From Myroides odoratimimus (GTDB lineage: Bacteria > Bacteroidota > Bacteroidia > Flavobacteriales > Flavobacteriaceae): a stretch of 49,661 bases of DNA. The stretch covers positions 1-49,661 of the forward strand of contig NZ_JACAKB010000024.1 in NCBI RefSeq assembly GCF_030326305.1, in the 5' to 3' direction. Made by a program: the position numbers and the translations under genes. Below the pieces are notes generated by a model, which made no database searches, was not told the origin of the DNA, and saw only the letters and a list, made by a program, of their open reading frames with translations. Of the stretch, positions 1-7,377 are shown piece by piece. The first letter of the stretch is position 1. Each line of letters opens with the position of its first letter.

Positions 1-2
1 AT

Positions 3-128
3 GACATTAATCCATATAAATGGCTAAAGTATGTTCTTGAAAATATTCAATCCATCAACCACAAGAATATCGCTGACTTATATCCTCATAATTACAAGAA
101 ACTTATCCTGGATAATGTAGAAGAATAA
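3..128 (+). CDS. IS66-family transposase (TnpC), C-terminal 41 residues
   Basis: An open frame runs in from the window edge and ends at TAA 126-128. It reads DINPYKWLKYVLENIQ, then HKNIADLYPHNYK. This matches the conserved IS66 C-terminal domain (NPYxWLxxVLxxI followed by a short segment around ADLLP). TnpC is the DDE transposase of IS66 elements. Only the last 41 codons lie in the window, so the catalytic domain cannot be judged. The stop codon falls inside the first copy of the duplicated 45-bp terminal segment. Confidence 0.8.
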   Translation, partial: DINPYKWLKYVLENIQSINHKNIADLYPHNYKKLILDNVEE

Positions 129-946
129 TTAGATCTCAAAAGATGTACTTGCTCGGGTGCATACGAAGAATAATTAGATCTCACAAGATGTACTTGCTCG
201 GGTGCATACTCTAAATGTGATATTTTTCCGTTCACTAATAAATTATACAGATGCAGTTGATAGTCGTTTTCTTGTAAAAAAAGTAATTCATTAAAGTATT
301 TTGGAGCCAAAAGTTCAACTATTTTTCTCTTATGACTATTCCATAATTCTAATGTCCAAATAACATCAATGTTTTTTATTAAAATATGTTCATATTTCCT
401 ATTTATTAAATAATCTAAATATTTTATATAATTCCCTTCAAGTATAAAGCTTAACAATAGCTCTCCTAAATCCTCATCAATAAACTCAATATAATTAATT
501 GCTCTTTTCTTATTTATAGAATACTTAGAATTAAAGAAAGTATAAAAAAAATCAATCTTATAGCGGGTATCTAATACATCAAGAAGGTTCTCCATTATAT
601 TTCTTGTTCTTACGTTTTGGAAATATTCATTATTATCCTTTAAGGATTCTTTTAATTGTTCATAAAGTTCCTCAGGGTTCTTAATACTAATTATTCTTTT
701 AGAAATATTTGAATCAATACTATTTCTAAATTCCTTTGGACTTCCTTTAATAAAATAAGTAATTAAGTTTTCTAATTCTATTGTATTTAAAACAGAATGT
801 ATTAATATATCATAAGGGTGCTCAGTAATAGTATCGTTAGCTTCTTCCTTAAGGACTATTAATTCTCTAAGTAATTGTTCTTGTTGATAATGCATTATAT
901 TTTTTGATTTAGCAATGGGATACCTTAAGATACGAAAATAATTCAT
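92..946 (-). CDS. Hypothetical protein, 3' end replaced by IS66 sequence
   Basis: I do not recognise this 284-residue product. It is Lys/Glu/Ile/Asn-rich, predicted mostly helical, and has no signal peptide or clear membrane segment. Residues up to about 245 are native. The last 39 or so are encoded by the inserted IS66 end, including a 15-residue tandem repeat (YAPEQVHL(V/L)RSNYSS twice). The native C-terminus is therefore missing and the gene is probably non-functional. It is convergent with the IS66 transposase and divergent from the DUF3853 gene, with about 220 bp between. Confidence 0.6.
   Translation of the reverse strand: MNYFRILRYPIAKSKNIMHYQQEQLLRELIVLKEEANDTITEHPYDILIHSVLNTIELENLITYFIKGSPKEFRNSIDSNISKRIISIKNPEELYEQLKESLKDNNEYFQNVRTRNIMENLLDVLDTRYKIDFFYTFFNSKYSINKKRAINYIEFIDEDLGELLLSFILEGNYIKYLDYLINRKYEHILIKNIDVIWTLELWNSHKRKIVELLAPKYFNELLFLQENDYQLHLYNLLVNGKISHLEYAPEQVHLVRSNYSSYAPEQVHLLRSNYSSTLSRISFL
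120..209. repeat. Tandem duplication of a 45-bp segment at the IS66 terminus
   Basis: Two copies (120-164 and 165-209) differ at one base (TCAAAAG versus TCACAAG). Each contains the transposase stop region and the presumed terminal inverted repeat. On the minus strand the unit is 15 codons, so the overlapping hypothetical gene gains the peptide YAPEQVHL(V/L)RSNYSS twice. Confidence 0.85.
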
Positions 947-1168
947 CCACTAATTCAATAAAAATATGCTTTTAGAGTATTTCAAAAATCATTAGACAAC
1001 GATTTAAACACAAATCATATTTTAAAACGCTTAAATAAATGTAATTCATTGTTTGTTAATTGTTTATAAAATTAAATAATACATTTTATCACATAATATC
1101 ACAGAGTTTGATAGGTAGTTTTACAATGTTCGAACGAAGCAATTGTACAACCTAAAAAACTTTATGAC

Positions 1169-1468
1169 ATGTATTTAAACGAATTAAAAGAAAAGCCTGT
1201 TTGGCAAATGACAGGACAAGAGCTATTAAACTTATTAAAAGAAATAGCAGTAAACGAATCTCCTCATTCTTCTACTAATCAATCAAATGATACTCTTAGT
1301 AAACGTTACGTTTATGGAATACGAGGTATAGCCGAATTATTTGGTTGCAGTATATCTACTGCCAACAAAATCAAAAAAGAAGGTAAAATCAAAAGTGCAA
1401 TCTTACAGTATGGTAGAAAGATAATTGTAGATGCTGAACTGGCATTAGAACTCTTTTCAAAGAAGTAA
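1169..1468 (+). CDS. DUF3853-family helix-turn-helix protein
   Basis: This 99-residue protein matches the DUF3853 architecture common at the start of Bacteroidota mobilizable and conjugative elements. The N-terminal helix (KPVWQMTGQELLNLLKE) is followed by an excisionase/MerR-like winged helix: YGIRGIAELFGCSISTANKIK, then GKI and ILQYGRKIIVDAELALEL. Such proteins are thought to act as DNA-binding or excisionase-like regulators; this is family-level knowledge. It is followed 66 bp downstream by the helicase gene on the same strand, so the two probably share a transcript. Confidence 0.8.
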   Translation: MYLNELKEKPVWQMTGQELLNLLKEIAVNESPHSSTNQSNDTLSKRYVYGIRGIAELFGCSISTANKIKKEGKIKSAILQYGRKIIVDAELALELFSKK

Positions 1469-1534
1469 AAGGATAACTACTACAAAACATCCTTTGTAAG
1501 AATTACAATCAATTAATTTAAATCAAGAAGTATT

Positions 1535-2767
1535 ATGTTCTTAGATATACCTTATATCCGAGTAGGAACTTCTTATTTTAAAATTATCGAAAAACCATTA
1601 ATATCTGGGGATAAAGTTAAAGTAAGAGTTCGGTGGAACCGTGAAACTATTGTATCAGATCATGGAAAGTCATACTTGGAAAACATTTTAAAATTAGACG
1701 GATTTTGCTGTATTCCAGATCATCTAAACTATCAACTCTTAGTAGATAACTTTTACAATACCTATCACGAGCTTCCAATAAAGCCAAATGAAGATAAGCT
1801 GAGTTTGCAACAGTTAGAGAACAACATTCCAAACTCTTTACATTTTGTAAAGCACATCTTTGGAGAACAGTATCTCTATGGATTAGATTACCTAAAGTTG
1901 CTATATGAACAACCAACACAGCCCTTGCCTATACTTTGCTTGGTCAGCAAAGAAAGAGCTACTGGAAAGAGTTCTTTTATAAAGTGGCTTAAGACAATCT
2001 TTGGGCTTAATATGACCTACATCAAAGGAGATTCCTTTAGCTCTCAATTCAATGCCGATTGGGCAAGTATGTTACTTGTTGCTATAGATGAAGTATTCTT
2101 TGATAGAAAGGAGATAACAGAACGCTTAAAGTATCTCTCCACCACCGATAAAGACAAAGTGGAAGCCAAGGGAAAAGACAGACAAGAGATTGAGTTCTTT
2201 GCCAAGTTTATCTTGTGTTCAAACAACGAGGACAACTTTATTCAAATAGATGAAGAGGAAATCAGGTTTTGGATTAGAAAGATTAAGCCCATTGAATCCG
2301 AAGATGTCTTTTTTGTAAATAAGCTCAAAAAGGAGATACCCTATTTCATTGCGTTTTTACTTCTAAGACCTTTAGAGTCAAAGCAAAAAACACGAATGTG
2401 GTTTACTCCCAAGCAGATACTCACAGAGTCACTGTTAAAGCTAATCAGTAAAAACAAAGTTGAAGTAGCTATGATAGAGCTAATACATCTTTGTTTCGAA
2501 AAGATAGACGAACAAGTACTTTGTATTGCTCCAAATGATATTCTGCTTTTGCTTCGAAAAATAAACCCAAGGCTTTTTATCTCTGCAAGTGAAATAAGAA
2601 AGACTTTAAAAAAATGGAATTTCACTCCAGAGGATAACACAAAATCTTATCAAGGAATAGAACTTTTATCTCACGGAGAGTTTGTAAAAGTAGAACGCAG
2701 AGGACGGTATTATACCATAGAAAAACCTTTTTTCTATAAAACATTTGATGCTTTGATGCAAGAATGA
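1535..2767 (+). CDS. SF3-type primase-helicase (DUF5906-like) replication protein
   Basis: This 410-residue protein carries a P-loop ATPase core. Walker A is at about residues 139-150 (SKERATGKSSF) and Walker B at about 178-186 (MLLVAIDEVF). A later polar stretch ending CSNNED is typical of superfamily 3 helicases of the DUF5906 / virulence-associated E-like type. Related proteins act in replication of plasmids and mobilizable elements. There is no N-terminal primase domain here; that activity is in the separate Toprim gene downstream. The two genes are split by the TGATGCA repeat cluster, as expected if helicase, primase and repeats form one replication module. Confidence 0.75.
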   Translation: MFLDIPYIRVGTSYFKIIEKPLISGDKVKVRVRWNRETIVSDHGKSYLENILKLDGFCCIPDHLNYQLLVDNFYNTYHELPIKPNEDKLSLQQLENNIPNSLHFVKHIFGEQYLYGLDYLKLLYEQPTQPLPILCLVSKERATGKSSFIKWLKTIFGLNMTYIKGDSFSSQFNADWASMLLVAIDEVFFDRKEITERLKYLSTTDKDKVEAKGKDRQEIEFFAKFILCSNNEDNFIQIDEEEIRFWIRKIKPIESEDVFFVNKLKKEIPYFIAFLLLRPLESKQKTRMWFTPKQILTESLLKLISKNKVEVAMIELIHLCFEKIDEQVLCIAPNDILLLLRKINPRLFISASEIRKTLKKWNFTPEDNTKSYQGIELLSHGEFVKVERRGRYYTIEKPFFYKTFDALMQE

Positions 2768-2948
2768 ATTAAACACTTGATAAACAATATTTTGACTTGC
2801 ATCAAACTCTGCATCAAACTTAAAAAAGACCTTATTTGATGCAAGAGTGATGCAGAAAACAGAATCAGTTTGATGCAGTGATGCAAGAGTGATGCAGAGT
2901 ACTTTGCTGAATTTCAATTAGATATGTGTTTTCTGCATCATTGCATCA
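2754..2948. repeat. TGATGCA iteron-like cluster (possible replication origin or operator)
   Basis: TGATGCA or its complement TGCATCA occurs ten times in 195 bp, starting at 2754, 2798(-), 2810(-), 2837, 2848, 2871, 2879, 2890, 2934(-) and 2942(-). An exact 20-bp direct repeat lies at 2837-2856 and 2879-2898, each holding two copies of the 7-mer. The cluster begins in the last codons of the helicase gene and ends 37 bp before the primase start. Repeats of this density between two replication genes resemble plasmid iterons. Copies on both strands also allow cruciform structures. An origin or operator role is inferred. Confidence 0.6.
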
Positions 2949-2985
2949 AATAAAACACATTTTTAACCCTTTAACCCAAAAGACT

Positions 2986-3873
2986 ATGAATTGTGATACA
3001 GCCAAACAAATAAGAATAATTGACCTACTTGAAAAGTTAGGTTATAGTCCCAAGAGAATAGCTAATGAGAGTTGGTGGTATATCAGTCCTTTTAGACAGG
3101 AAAAAACACCTTCATTTAAAGTCAACTTAGCCAAGAACCTCTATTATGATTTTGGAGAAGGTACTGGTGGAACAACACTCGATTTTGTAATGCGATATAA
3201 TAATTGTGATCTAAAATCTGCTTTGAGCATTTTAGACAACAATGTTTTTTCATTTGTTCAGCCGACTGTTTTAAACACGACTTCTCAAAGTGAAAATAAT
3301 TACGAAATAACATCAATTAAAGAGGTAACTAATACCTATCTTATACAGTATGCCAAAAGTAGAAAACTATGTCTTAGAATGCTTAAAAAGTATTGTAAAG
3401 AGATACACTACTCCTTAAATGACAAATCGTATTATGCTATTGGATTTAGGAATGATAAAAACGGGTATGAACTTCGAAACAAGTATGTAAAGATGTGTTT
3501 AGGTTCTAAAGCTGTTTCTTATTTTTCTAATAACTCAAATAAGGTTATCCTCTTAGAGTCTTGGAGTGACTTTATAAGCTTTCTGACTCTTTACCCAAAT
3601 ACAGAATACCAATTTGATTATATCATACTCAATTCAGTTACAACCCTAAATAACACATTGCTAAAAGAGTCCAACTCTTATCTGTATAAGTCTGATAAAA
3701 TTAAATATAAATCGATTATTTGTCTTTTTGATAATGACAAAGCGGGTGATTTAGCTACTGAAAAAGTATTTGATACTTACAGAAATATTACCGTTGACGG
3801 ACGATTAGCCTATCAAGAGTACAAAGACTTGAATGATTATTTATTAACTATTAACCCAGATAATTCGGTGTGA
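2986..3873 (+). CDS. Toprim/CHC2-like DNA primase of a mobile element
   Basis: The 295-residue product has the layout of short mobile-element primases. The N-terminal region is CHC2-like (WWYISPFRQEKTPSFKVN, then YYDFGEGTGGTTLDFVM), the pattern of DnaG-type zinc-finger domains although the zinc ligands are not all kept. A Toprim domain follows, with the acidic site VILLESWSD at about 205 and IICLFDNDKAGD at about 250-261. ATG 2986 is preferred over an in-frame ATG at 2926, because the intervening codons are made of iteron-like repeats and because DnaG-like homology starts at MNCDTAKQIRIIDLLEKLG. It probably primes replication together with the upstream helicase. Confidence 0.75.
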   Translation: MNCDTAKQIRIIDLLEKLGYSPKRIANESWWYISPFRQEKTPSFKVNLAKNLYYDFGEGTGGTTLDFVMRYNNCDLKSALSILDNNVFSFVQPTVLNTTSQSENNYEITSIKEVTNTYLIQYAKSRKLCLRMLKKYCKEIHYSLNDKSYYAIGFRNDKNGYELRNKYVKMCLGSKAVSYFSNNSNKVILLESWSDFISFLTLYPNTEYQFDYIILNSVTTLNNTLLKESNSYLYKSDKIKYKSIICLFDNDKAGDLATEKVFDTYRNITVDGRLAYQEYKDLNDYLLTINPDNSV

Positions 3874-3875
3874 AA

Positions 3876-4050
3876 ATTACAGGATGTTATTTGACTTGTG
3901 GACACTACAAAGGCGATTTGACCTGTGGGTTTTGCACTGTGATTTGACGTCCTAATTATCGAGATGTGTCTTTGTCCTTACAAATTGAAAATTTGAATCG
4001 AAACAAAGACCACTCGTTTTTCTCCCGAAGGTCGCAAAATTAGTAAGACG
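3876..4050 (+). promoter_or_regulatory. Candidate oriT / relaxase recognition region
   Basis: The gene-free gap between primase and mobC is rich in structure. There are three direct repeats of ATTTGAC (3889, 3916, 3942; spacing 27 and 26 bp), the first two followed by (C/T)TGTGG. Next is an 8-bp inverted repeat, GTCTTTGT (3968-3975) with ACAAAGAC (4003-4010). Its loop holds a second perfect hairpin, CAAATT (3981-3986) with AATTTG (3990-3995). The position directly upstream of mobC and the relaxase gene is where oriT usually lies. The nic site cannot be assigned by eye. Confidence 0.5.
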
Positions 4051-4350
4051 ATGAAAAGAGAACACAAGATAGAATTTAGAGTTACCCTAACAGAATCTCT
4101 GCTTATAAAAAACAAAGCAGATAAAATTGGTTGCAGCGTTTCTGAGTACCTGCGTAGTACTGCACTTGGGTACGCACTTAGCTACAAACTAACACAAGAT
4201 GAAATTGAGGTTTACAAACTACTAAACAAGTTTGCTGATAACTTCAGAAGAATTGGTAACCTGTTTAAACTTGGAGATACCACAGGTGTAAAAGAAGCTA
4301 CTATTGAAACTGCAAACTTAATTAGAGTTCACCTTCAAAAACTAAAATAA
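4051..4350 (+). CDS. MobC-like relaxosome accessory protein
   Basis: This basic 99-residue protein has the form of Bacteroidota MobC-type mobilization proteins. A ribbon-helix-helix N-terminus (EHKIEFRVTLTESLLIKNKA, then IGCSVSEYLRSTAL) is followed by a helical tail containing NFRRIGNLFKLGD, the RxxGNNLNQ-like motif of the MobC family. Such proteins bind oriT and help the relaxase nick DNA. One base separates its stop codon from the relaxase start, so the two are almost certainly co-translated. Confidence 0.8.
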   Translation: MKREHKIEFRVTLTESLLIKNKADKIGCSVSEYLRSTALGYALSYKLTQDEIEVYKLLNKFADNFRRIGNLFKLGDTTGVKEATIETANLIRVHLQKLK

Positions 4351-4351
4351 T

Positions 4352-5266
4352 ATGATAGCTAAAGCAAAAACGTGTATTGGAGCAGCTGCTCTTTTTAATT
4401 ATGTGATTAATCCAAACAAAGGCTATGAACTTGTTAGAAACAATCTTTCGGGGGAAACTCCGAAAGATATGTTTCAAACTATGCAGATTCTACAAAATCA
4501 AAACTCACGCTGTAAGAACAATACAATCTCCGTTGTTATTTCTCCTACTATTGAAGATAGTAAGAAGATGACAGATAAAGATTTAAACAATCTTGTCCAT
4601 GATTTTTTAGTTGGTTTAAAGTTAGATCCCAAACATGCGCAATACATCGCTTTTGTTCACACTGAAAAAGAACATAAACACATTCACATACTGGCTAATC
4701 GCATTGATGAAAACGCAAAAGCACTTAAGGATAATTATATCGGATTTCAAGCGCAGCGCATTGCTCATGGAGTAGCTTTAAAATATGGTTGGACTTCTAT
4801 AAGACAAGAAAACGAAAACAAAAAAGAACAAGTAAAAGCTAATCAGAAGCAAGTAGCCCAAGAGATTAAAAAAGCTCATTATCTTGTTTTAAAAGAGCGT
4901 CCTAAAAGCTTACAACAGTATATTGATATGATGCGTATGCATCAAATAGAAGTAAAACCGAGCGTAAACAAACAAGGCAATATTCAAGGGTATCGATTTA
5001 TTCACTTACCAACTAATACAAATCTAAAAGCAAGTGAGGTTGACCGCAATCTAAAACTAAATAAGCTGTTTGAAAATAACACTCCCAAACGTAATGATGA
5101 TTTATTTCATGCTGTTCTACTTAAAGATCAAGACCAACAAATTTCATTTGAGAATTGGAATACAAACACAGCAAGTCTGTTTAGTTTTCTAAACTCTTAT
5201 GGCAATTACTATGAAGACTATACTCCTGATATCACTAAAAAGAAAAAACGAACAATAAGACGATAA
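4352..5266 (+). CDS. Relaxase / mobilization nuclease (MOB-P-like)
   Basis: The 304-residue protein is a relaxase-family mobilization nuclease. The N-terminal MIAKAKTCIGAAALFNYV replaces the usual 'K..GSSF...YLL' start. The catalytic metal-binding motif is HTEKEHKHIHILANRI at about residues 103-118, with the HxHxxxN triad. A candidate catalytic tyrosine lies near the N-terminus (FNYVINP). The enzyme would nick oriT just upstream and lead strand transfer using another element's conjugation machinery. At about 300 residues it is typical of small mobilizable elements with no extra helicase domain. It sits between mobC and a small membrane-protein gene in one operon. Confidence 0.85.
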   Translation: MIAKAKTCIGAAALFNYVINPNKGYELVRNNLSGETPKDMFQTMQILQNQNSRCKNNTISVVISPTIEDSKKMTDKDLNNLVHDFLVGLKLDPKHAQYIAFVHTEKEHKHIHILANRIDENAKALKDNYIGFQAQRIAHGVALKYGWTSIRQENENKKEQVKANQKQVAQEIKKAHYLVLKERPKSLQQYIDMMRMHQIEVKPSVNKQGNIQGYRFIHLPTNTNLKASEVDRNLKLNKLFENNTPKRNDDLFHAVLLKDQDQQISFENWNTNTASLFSFLNSYGNYYEDYTPDITKKKKRTIRR

Positions 5267-5268
5267 TT

Positions 5269-5616
5269 ATGGCAAAACATCAACCAACACTAACAGAACT
5301 CACTGAGTTACTCTTTCAACAAGTAGTTTACTTGCAAGAAACAATGAAGCAGAATATCGCTCAACAAACAGAGCTTTCATACAAATTAAATAGCATTGAA
5401 GTAAAAGTAAATCTGTCAGAGCTTAAAAAAGTAGAAGAGCAACAAACAGAACGGCTTCATTCTTATCTTGATCACTTTTGTGTTAGATTACAAGCTATTA
5501 ATGAACAGCATTACAAGGTAAATAAATCTATCAACTCAAAAAAGATTCTGTACTTAGTACTGCTTAATATCTTCTTTTTCTTGGTTACTTGTTTGTGCAT
5601 ATACAAACTGAAATAG
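5269..5616 (+). CDS. Small coiled-coil membrane protein of the mobilization operon
   Basis: This 115-residue protein has a helical, probably coiled-coil N-terminal part (residues 5-85, rich in Glu, Gln and Leu). A single C-terminal transmembrane helix follows (KILYLVLLNIFFFLVTCLC, about residues 93-111) with a short tail YKLK. It begins two bases after the relaxase stop codon, so it is part of the mobilization operon. I know no function. Tail-anchored small proteins at this position could link the relaxosome to the membrane, but this is inference. Confidence 0.6.
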   Translation: MAKHQPTLTELTELLFQQVVYLQETMKQNIAQQTELSYKLNSIEVKVNLSELKKVEEQQTERLHSYLDHFCVRLQAINEQHYKVNKSINSKKILYLVLLNIFFFLVTCLCIYKLK

Positions 5617-5730
5617 CAACATTGTTAGTTGAAGTATTTCAAATATTAGTTTTTTGTGTAACTTTACGATTCAATCTTTTTTAAATCAATGGCTGTATCT
5701 TTTGAGCCTTCTTAAACTAAGCTATTAATT

Positions 5731-6138
5731 ATGGAACATAAAATACATCAAGGAAGAAATGTAAAGCGTTTTAGAGAAATGCTTGGAATCAAACAAGAAG
5801 TTCTTGCCTTTGATTTGGGAGATGATTGGAATCAAAAGAAGATATCTGTATTGGAACAGAAGGAAGTAATTGATAATTCTCTTTTACAGCAGATTTCTAA
5901 GGTACTTAAGATACCTGTTGAAGCAATTGAAAATTTTGATGAACAGCAGGCGATTAATATTATTTCAAATACGTTTGATAATGGTTCTGTTGCAGTTAAT
6001 CAAAATCCAATTTTCAATAATAGTCCTATTGATGCAATTGTGAAGCTTCACGAAGAAAAGATTGCCTTGTATGAGCGTATGCTTAAAGAGAAAGAAGAAA
6101 TGATGAATCGTTTAGAAAAGCTTATTCAAAGTAAGTAG
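5731..6138 (+). CDS. XRE-family transcriptional regulator
   Basis: The 135-residue protein has an N-terminal HTH_3/XRE domain (residues 6-62: GRNVKRFREMLGIKQEVLAF, then WNQKKISVLEQKE and LLQQISKVLKIPVEAIENF). The C-terminal tail is a predicted coiled coil (ALYERMLKEKEEMMNRLEKL) and probably mediates oligomerisation. Such regulators often control element maintenance or cargo genes in Bacteroidota. It ends at a bidirectional terminator shared with the convergent unknown gene. Possible operator sites for it or another factor lie at 7334-7364 and 8084-8143, but the link is only positional. Confidence 0.8.
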   Translation: MEHKIHQGRNVKRFREMLGIKQEVLAFDLGDDWNQKKISVLEQKEVIDNSLLQQISKVLKIPVEAIENFDEQQAINIISNTFDNGSVAVNQNPIFNNSPIDAIVKLHEEKIALYERMLKEKEEMMNRLEKLIQSK

Positions 6139-6164
6139 GCATTAGATGATATCGTATATAATAA

Positions 6165-6203
6165 AAAAAGGTAGAATTACTATGAAGGGTATTCTACCTT
6201 TTT
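6165..6203. terminator. Bidirectional Rho-independent terminator
   Basis: A perfect 13-bp stem, AAAAAGGTAGAAT (6165-6177) with ATTCTACCTTTTT (6191-6203), has a 13-nt loop. A-rich and T-rich flanks make it usable from both sides. It separates the XRE gene (+) from the unknown gene at 6221-6763 (-). Confidence 0.85.
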
Positions 6204-6220
6204 CTTTTTTAGATAAATAT

Positions 6221-6763
6221 TTATTGATAAGTAGTTTTATCTCTTTGCTGAATGAGTTTACAAGCATCCAACATTTTATGAAAGTTCAGCATTGAGACAT
6301 TGCAACAATAATCTTTATGATATAAACTATTAGCCATTGTAGCTAAAATTAAATCAAAGAATGATTTACTTACTTGTTCAATAGTAAATCGATTAAAGAC
6401 ATTCTCAAATACTATATAGGGATTCTTATATTCATCATTATTAAGATACTTCAATTTTTTTAGTTCTTTCTCAGATACTTCCGAAACAGTAAGTCCTTTT
6501 TTAGTAAACTTCTTTGGTTTTAGATATATCTTATATCCTGCTTTAAATATAGATTGTAAAACAGTTGCATCATAGATAACTTCAGAAGCACTGATTTTAT
6601 CATACATCTTATGACTTAAAGTATAGCAACAATAACTTCGTAATTGTTCTTGAAAATATTCAATATCCGCAAGTTCTCTAAGCCAGTTCAGTAGTTCGTA
6701 TGGACATTCAACATTGTCTTTTGTCCAATAGTATGATTCTAATGAATGTTCTTGTTTTGCCAT
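6221..6763 (-). CDS. Unknown protein, paralogue A of a tandem pair
   Basis: This 180-residue protein is of unknown function. It is paralogous to its upstream neighbour (6766-7296). Both share an N-terminal [CN]PY[ED][LM]L..L segment, a YKI segment, the signature EYxNPYxVFE[ND]VF at about residues 115-128, and a C-terminal [DE]AC.LI..R helix. No signal peptide or membrane helix is evident. Its start lies 2 bp after the stop of the paralogue, implying translational coupling. Bases 6440-6503 of this gene recur with three mismatches at 36946-37009, at the start of the Rhs gene. Lineage-specific cargo of the mobile element is the best description. Confidence 0.65.
   Translation of the reverse strand: MAKQEHSLESYYWTKDNVECPYELLNWLRELADIEYFQEQLRSYCCYTLSHKMYDKISASEVIYDATVLQSIFKAGYKIYLKPKKFTKKGLTVSEVSEKELKKLKYLNNDEYKNPYIVFENVFNRFTIEQVSKSFFDLILATMANSLYHKDYCCNVSMLNFHKMLDACKLIQQRDKTTYQ
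6440..6503 (-). repeat. 64-bp segment repeated at the Rhs gene start (copy 1)
   Basis: It aligns without gaps to 36946-37009 (constant offset 30,506) with three mismatches. It encodes (T/N)KKGLTVS(E/K)VSEKELKK followed by (L/S)KYLN in both places. Here it lies in the middle of an intact reading frame, so this copy looks like the source rather than the recipient. Confidence 0.85.
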
Positions 6764-6765
6764 GA

Positions 6766-7296
6766 CTATTCAGTTCTTTCACATATCAACCAACATGCCT
6801 CAATCAATCTATTGACATTGATAAAAGAAATATTAATTTCTGTAGAAGGTGGTTCTATAAAATTACCAAGTGCAAACTCTACAATTTCAAACAAATCAAT
6901 CTCTATATCTATTACTGATTGTTTTTCAAAAACATCCTCAAATACCATGTAAGGGTTTAAATACTCATCTAATGACAATGATCCCAAAAATACTTTAGAC
7001 TCAGCTACAGTTGATTTCTTTAATGGTTTAAGAATATAATACTTATTTGAGTTACTTCGTATTTTATAACTACCGCGCACTATTGAACGTAGTATAGAAT
7101 AGATTAAAAAAACGACATGAGGACTCTGTTGTTGATATATTTCGCTTTTATGAGTATAGACCATTAATTCGCTTAAATATTGTTTTAATTCAGAAGGAAT
7201 TACAACTTCAAACAAACGAGATAACATATCATAAGGATTTTTAATAGGCTCTCTATACCATATATGAGCTTCTAAGGGAATTTTTACTTTTTTCAT
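6766..7296 (-). CDS. Unknown protein, paralogue B of a tandem pair
   Basis: This 176-residue soluble-looking protein is the first gene of the pair. It shares with paralogue A the blocks NPYDMLSRLFEV, YKI, DEYLNPYMVFEDVF (about residues 110-123) and LIEACWLICER near the C-terminus. Identity is otherwise low, so the duplication is old. Its 5' leader (7297-7372) resembles the leader of the HEPN-like gene at 8181, with a common TCCTT...GAATAG.TTACC...CAAGG arrangement and both ending in AATTATG. That suggests common control of these two cargo units. The function is unknown to me. Confidence 0.65.
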   Translation of the reverse strand: MKKVKIPLEAHIWYREPIKNPYDMLSRLFEVVIPSELKQYLSELMVYTHKSEIYQQQSPHVVFLIYSILRSIVRGSYKIRSNSNKYYILKPLKKSTVAESKVFLGSLSLDEYLNPYMVFEDVFEKQSVIDIEIDLFEIVEFALGNFIEPPSTEINISFINVNRLIEACWLICERTE

Positions 7297-7333
7297 AATT
7301 CAGGTCTTTTAAGGTTTATATAAAAATACCTTC

Positions 7334-7364
7334 CCTTGTATTGGTAAACTATTCTATATCAAGG
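7334..7364. promoter_or_regulatory. Candidate operator upstream of paralogue B
   Basis: GGTAAACTATTC (7343-7354) lies inside an inverted repeat CCTTG (7334-7338) / CAAGG (7360-7364). Its reverse complement matches GAATAGATTACC (8121-8132) upstream of the HEPN-like gene, at 11 of 12 positions. It reads toward the 7296 start on the minus strand. A role in regulation is inferred from the repetition. Confidence 0.45.
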
Positions 7365-7377
7365 ATAAAATATGCTT

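Larger units (their letters stand above)
1..209 (+). mobile_element. IS66-family element, right end (partial)
   Basis: The window opens inside an IS66-type element. The support is the C-terminal reading frame of its transposase (3-128) followed by a terminal segment. Read inward from base 209, the end starts GTATGCACCCGAGC, fitting the GTA-type termini of IS66 elements. The terminal 45 bp are present twice in tandem (120-164 and 165-209). IS66 elements make 8-bp target duplications, so bases 210-217 (TCTAAATG) should recur outside the left end, which is beyond the window. The boundary at 209/210 is inferred. Confidence 0.7.

Noticed and set aside
120-209. Short CRISPR or VNTR at the left edge
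   Set aside because: Only two 45-bp copies, and they coincide with the end of an IS66 element.
2754-2948. CRISPR-like array
   Set aside because: The repeats are 7-20 bp, irregularly spaced and on both strands, with no spacers of even length and no cas genes.
2926-2985. Longer primase start at ATG 2926
   Set aside because: The extra 20 codons come from the repeat cluster (SASLHQI) and have no counterpart in DnaG-like primases; homology starts at ATG 2986.
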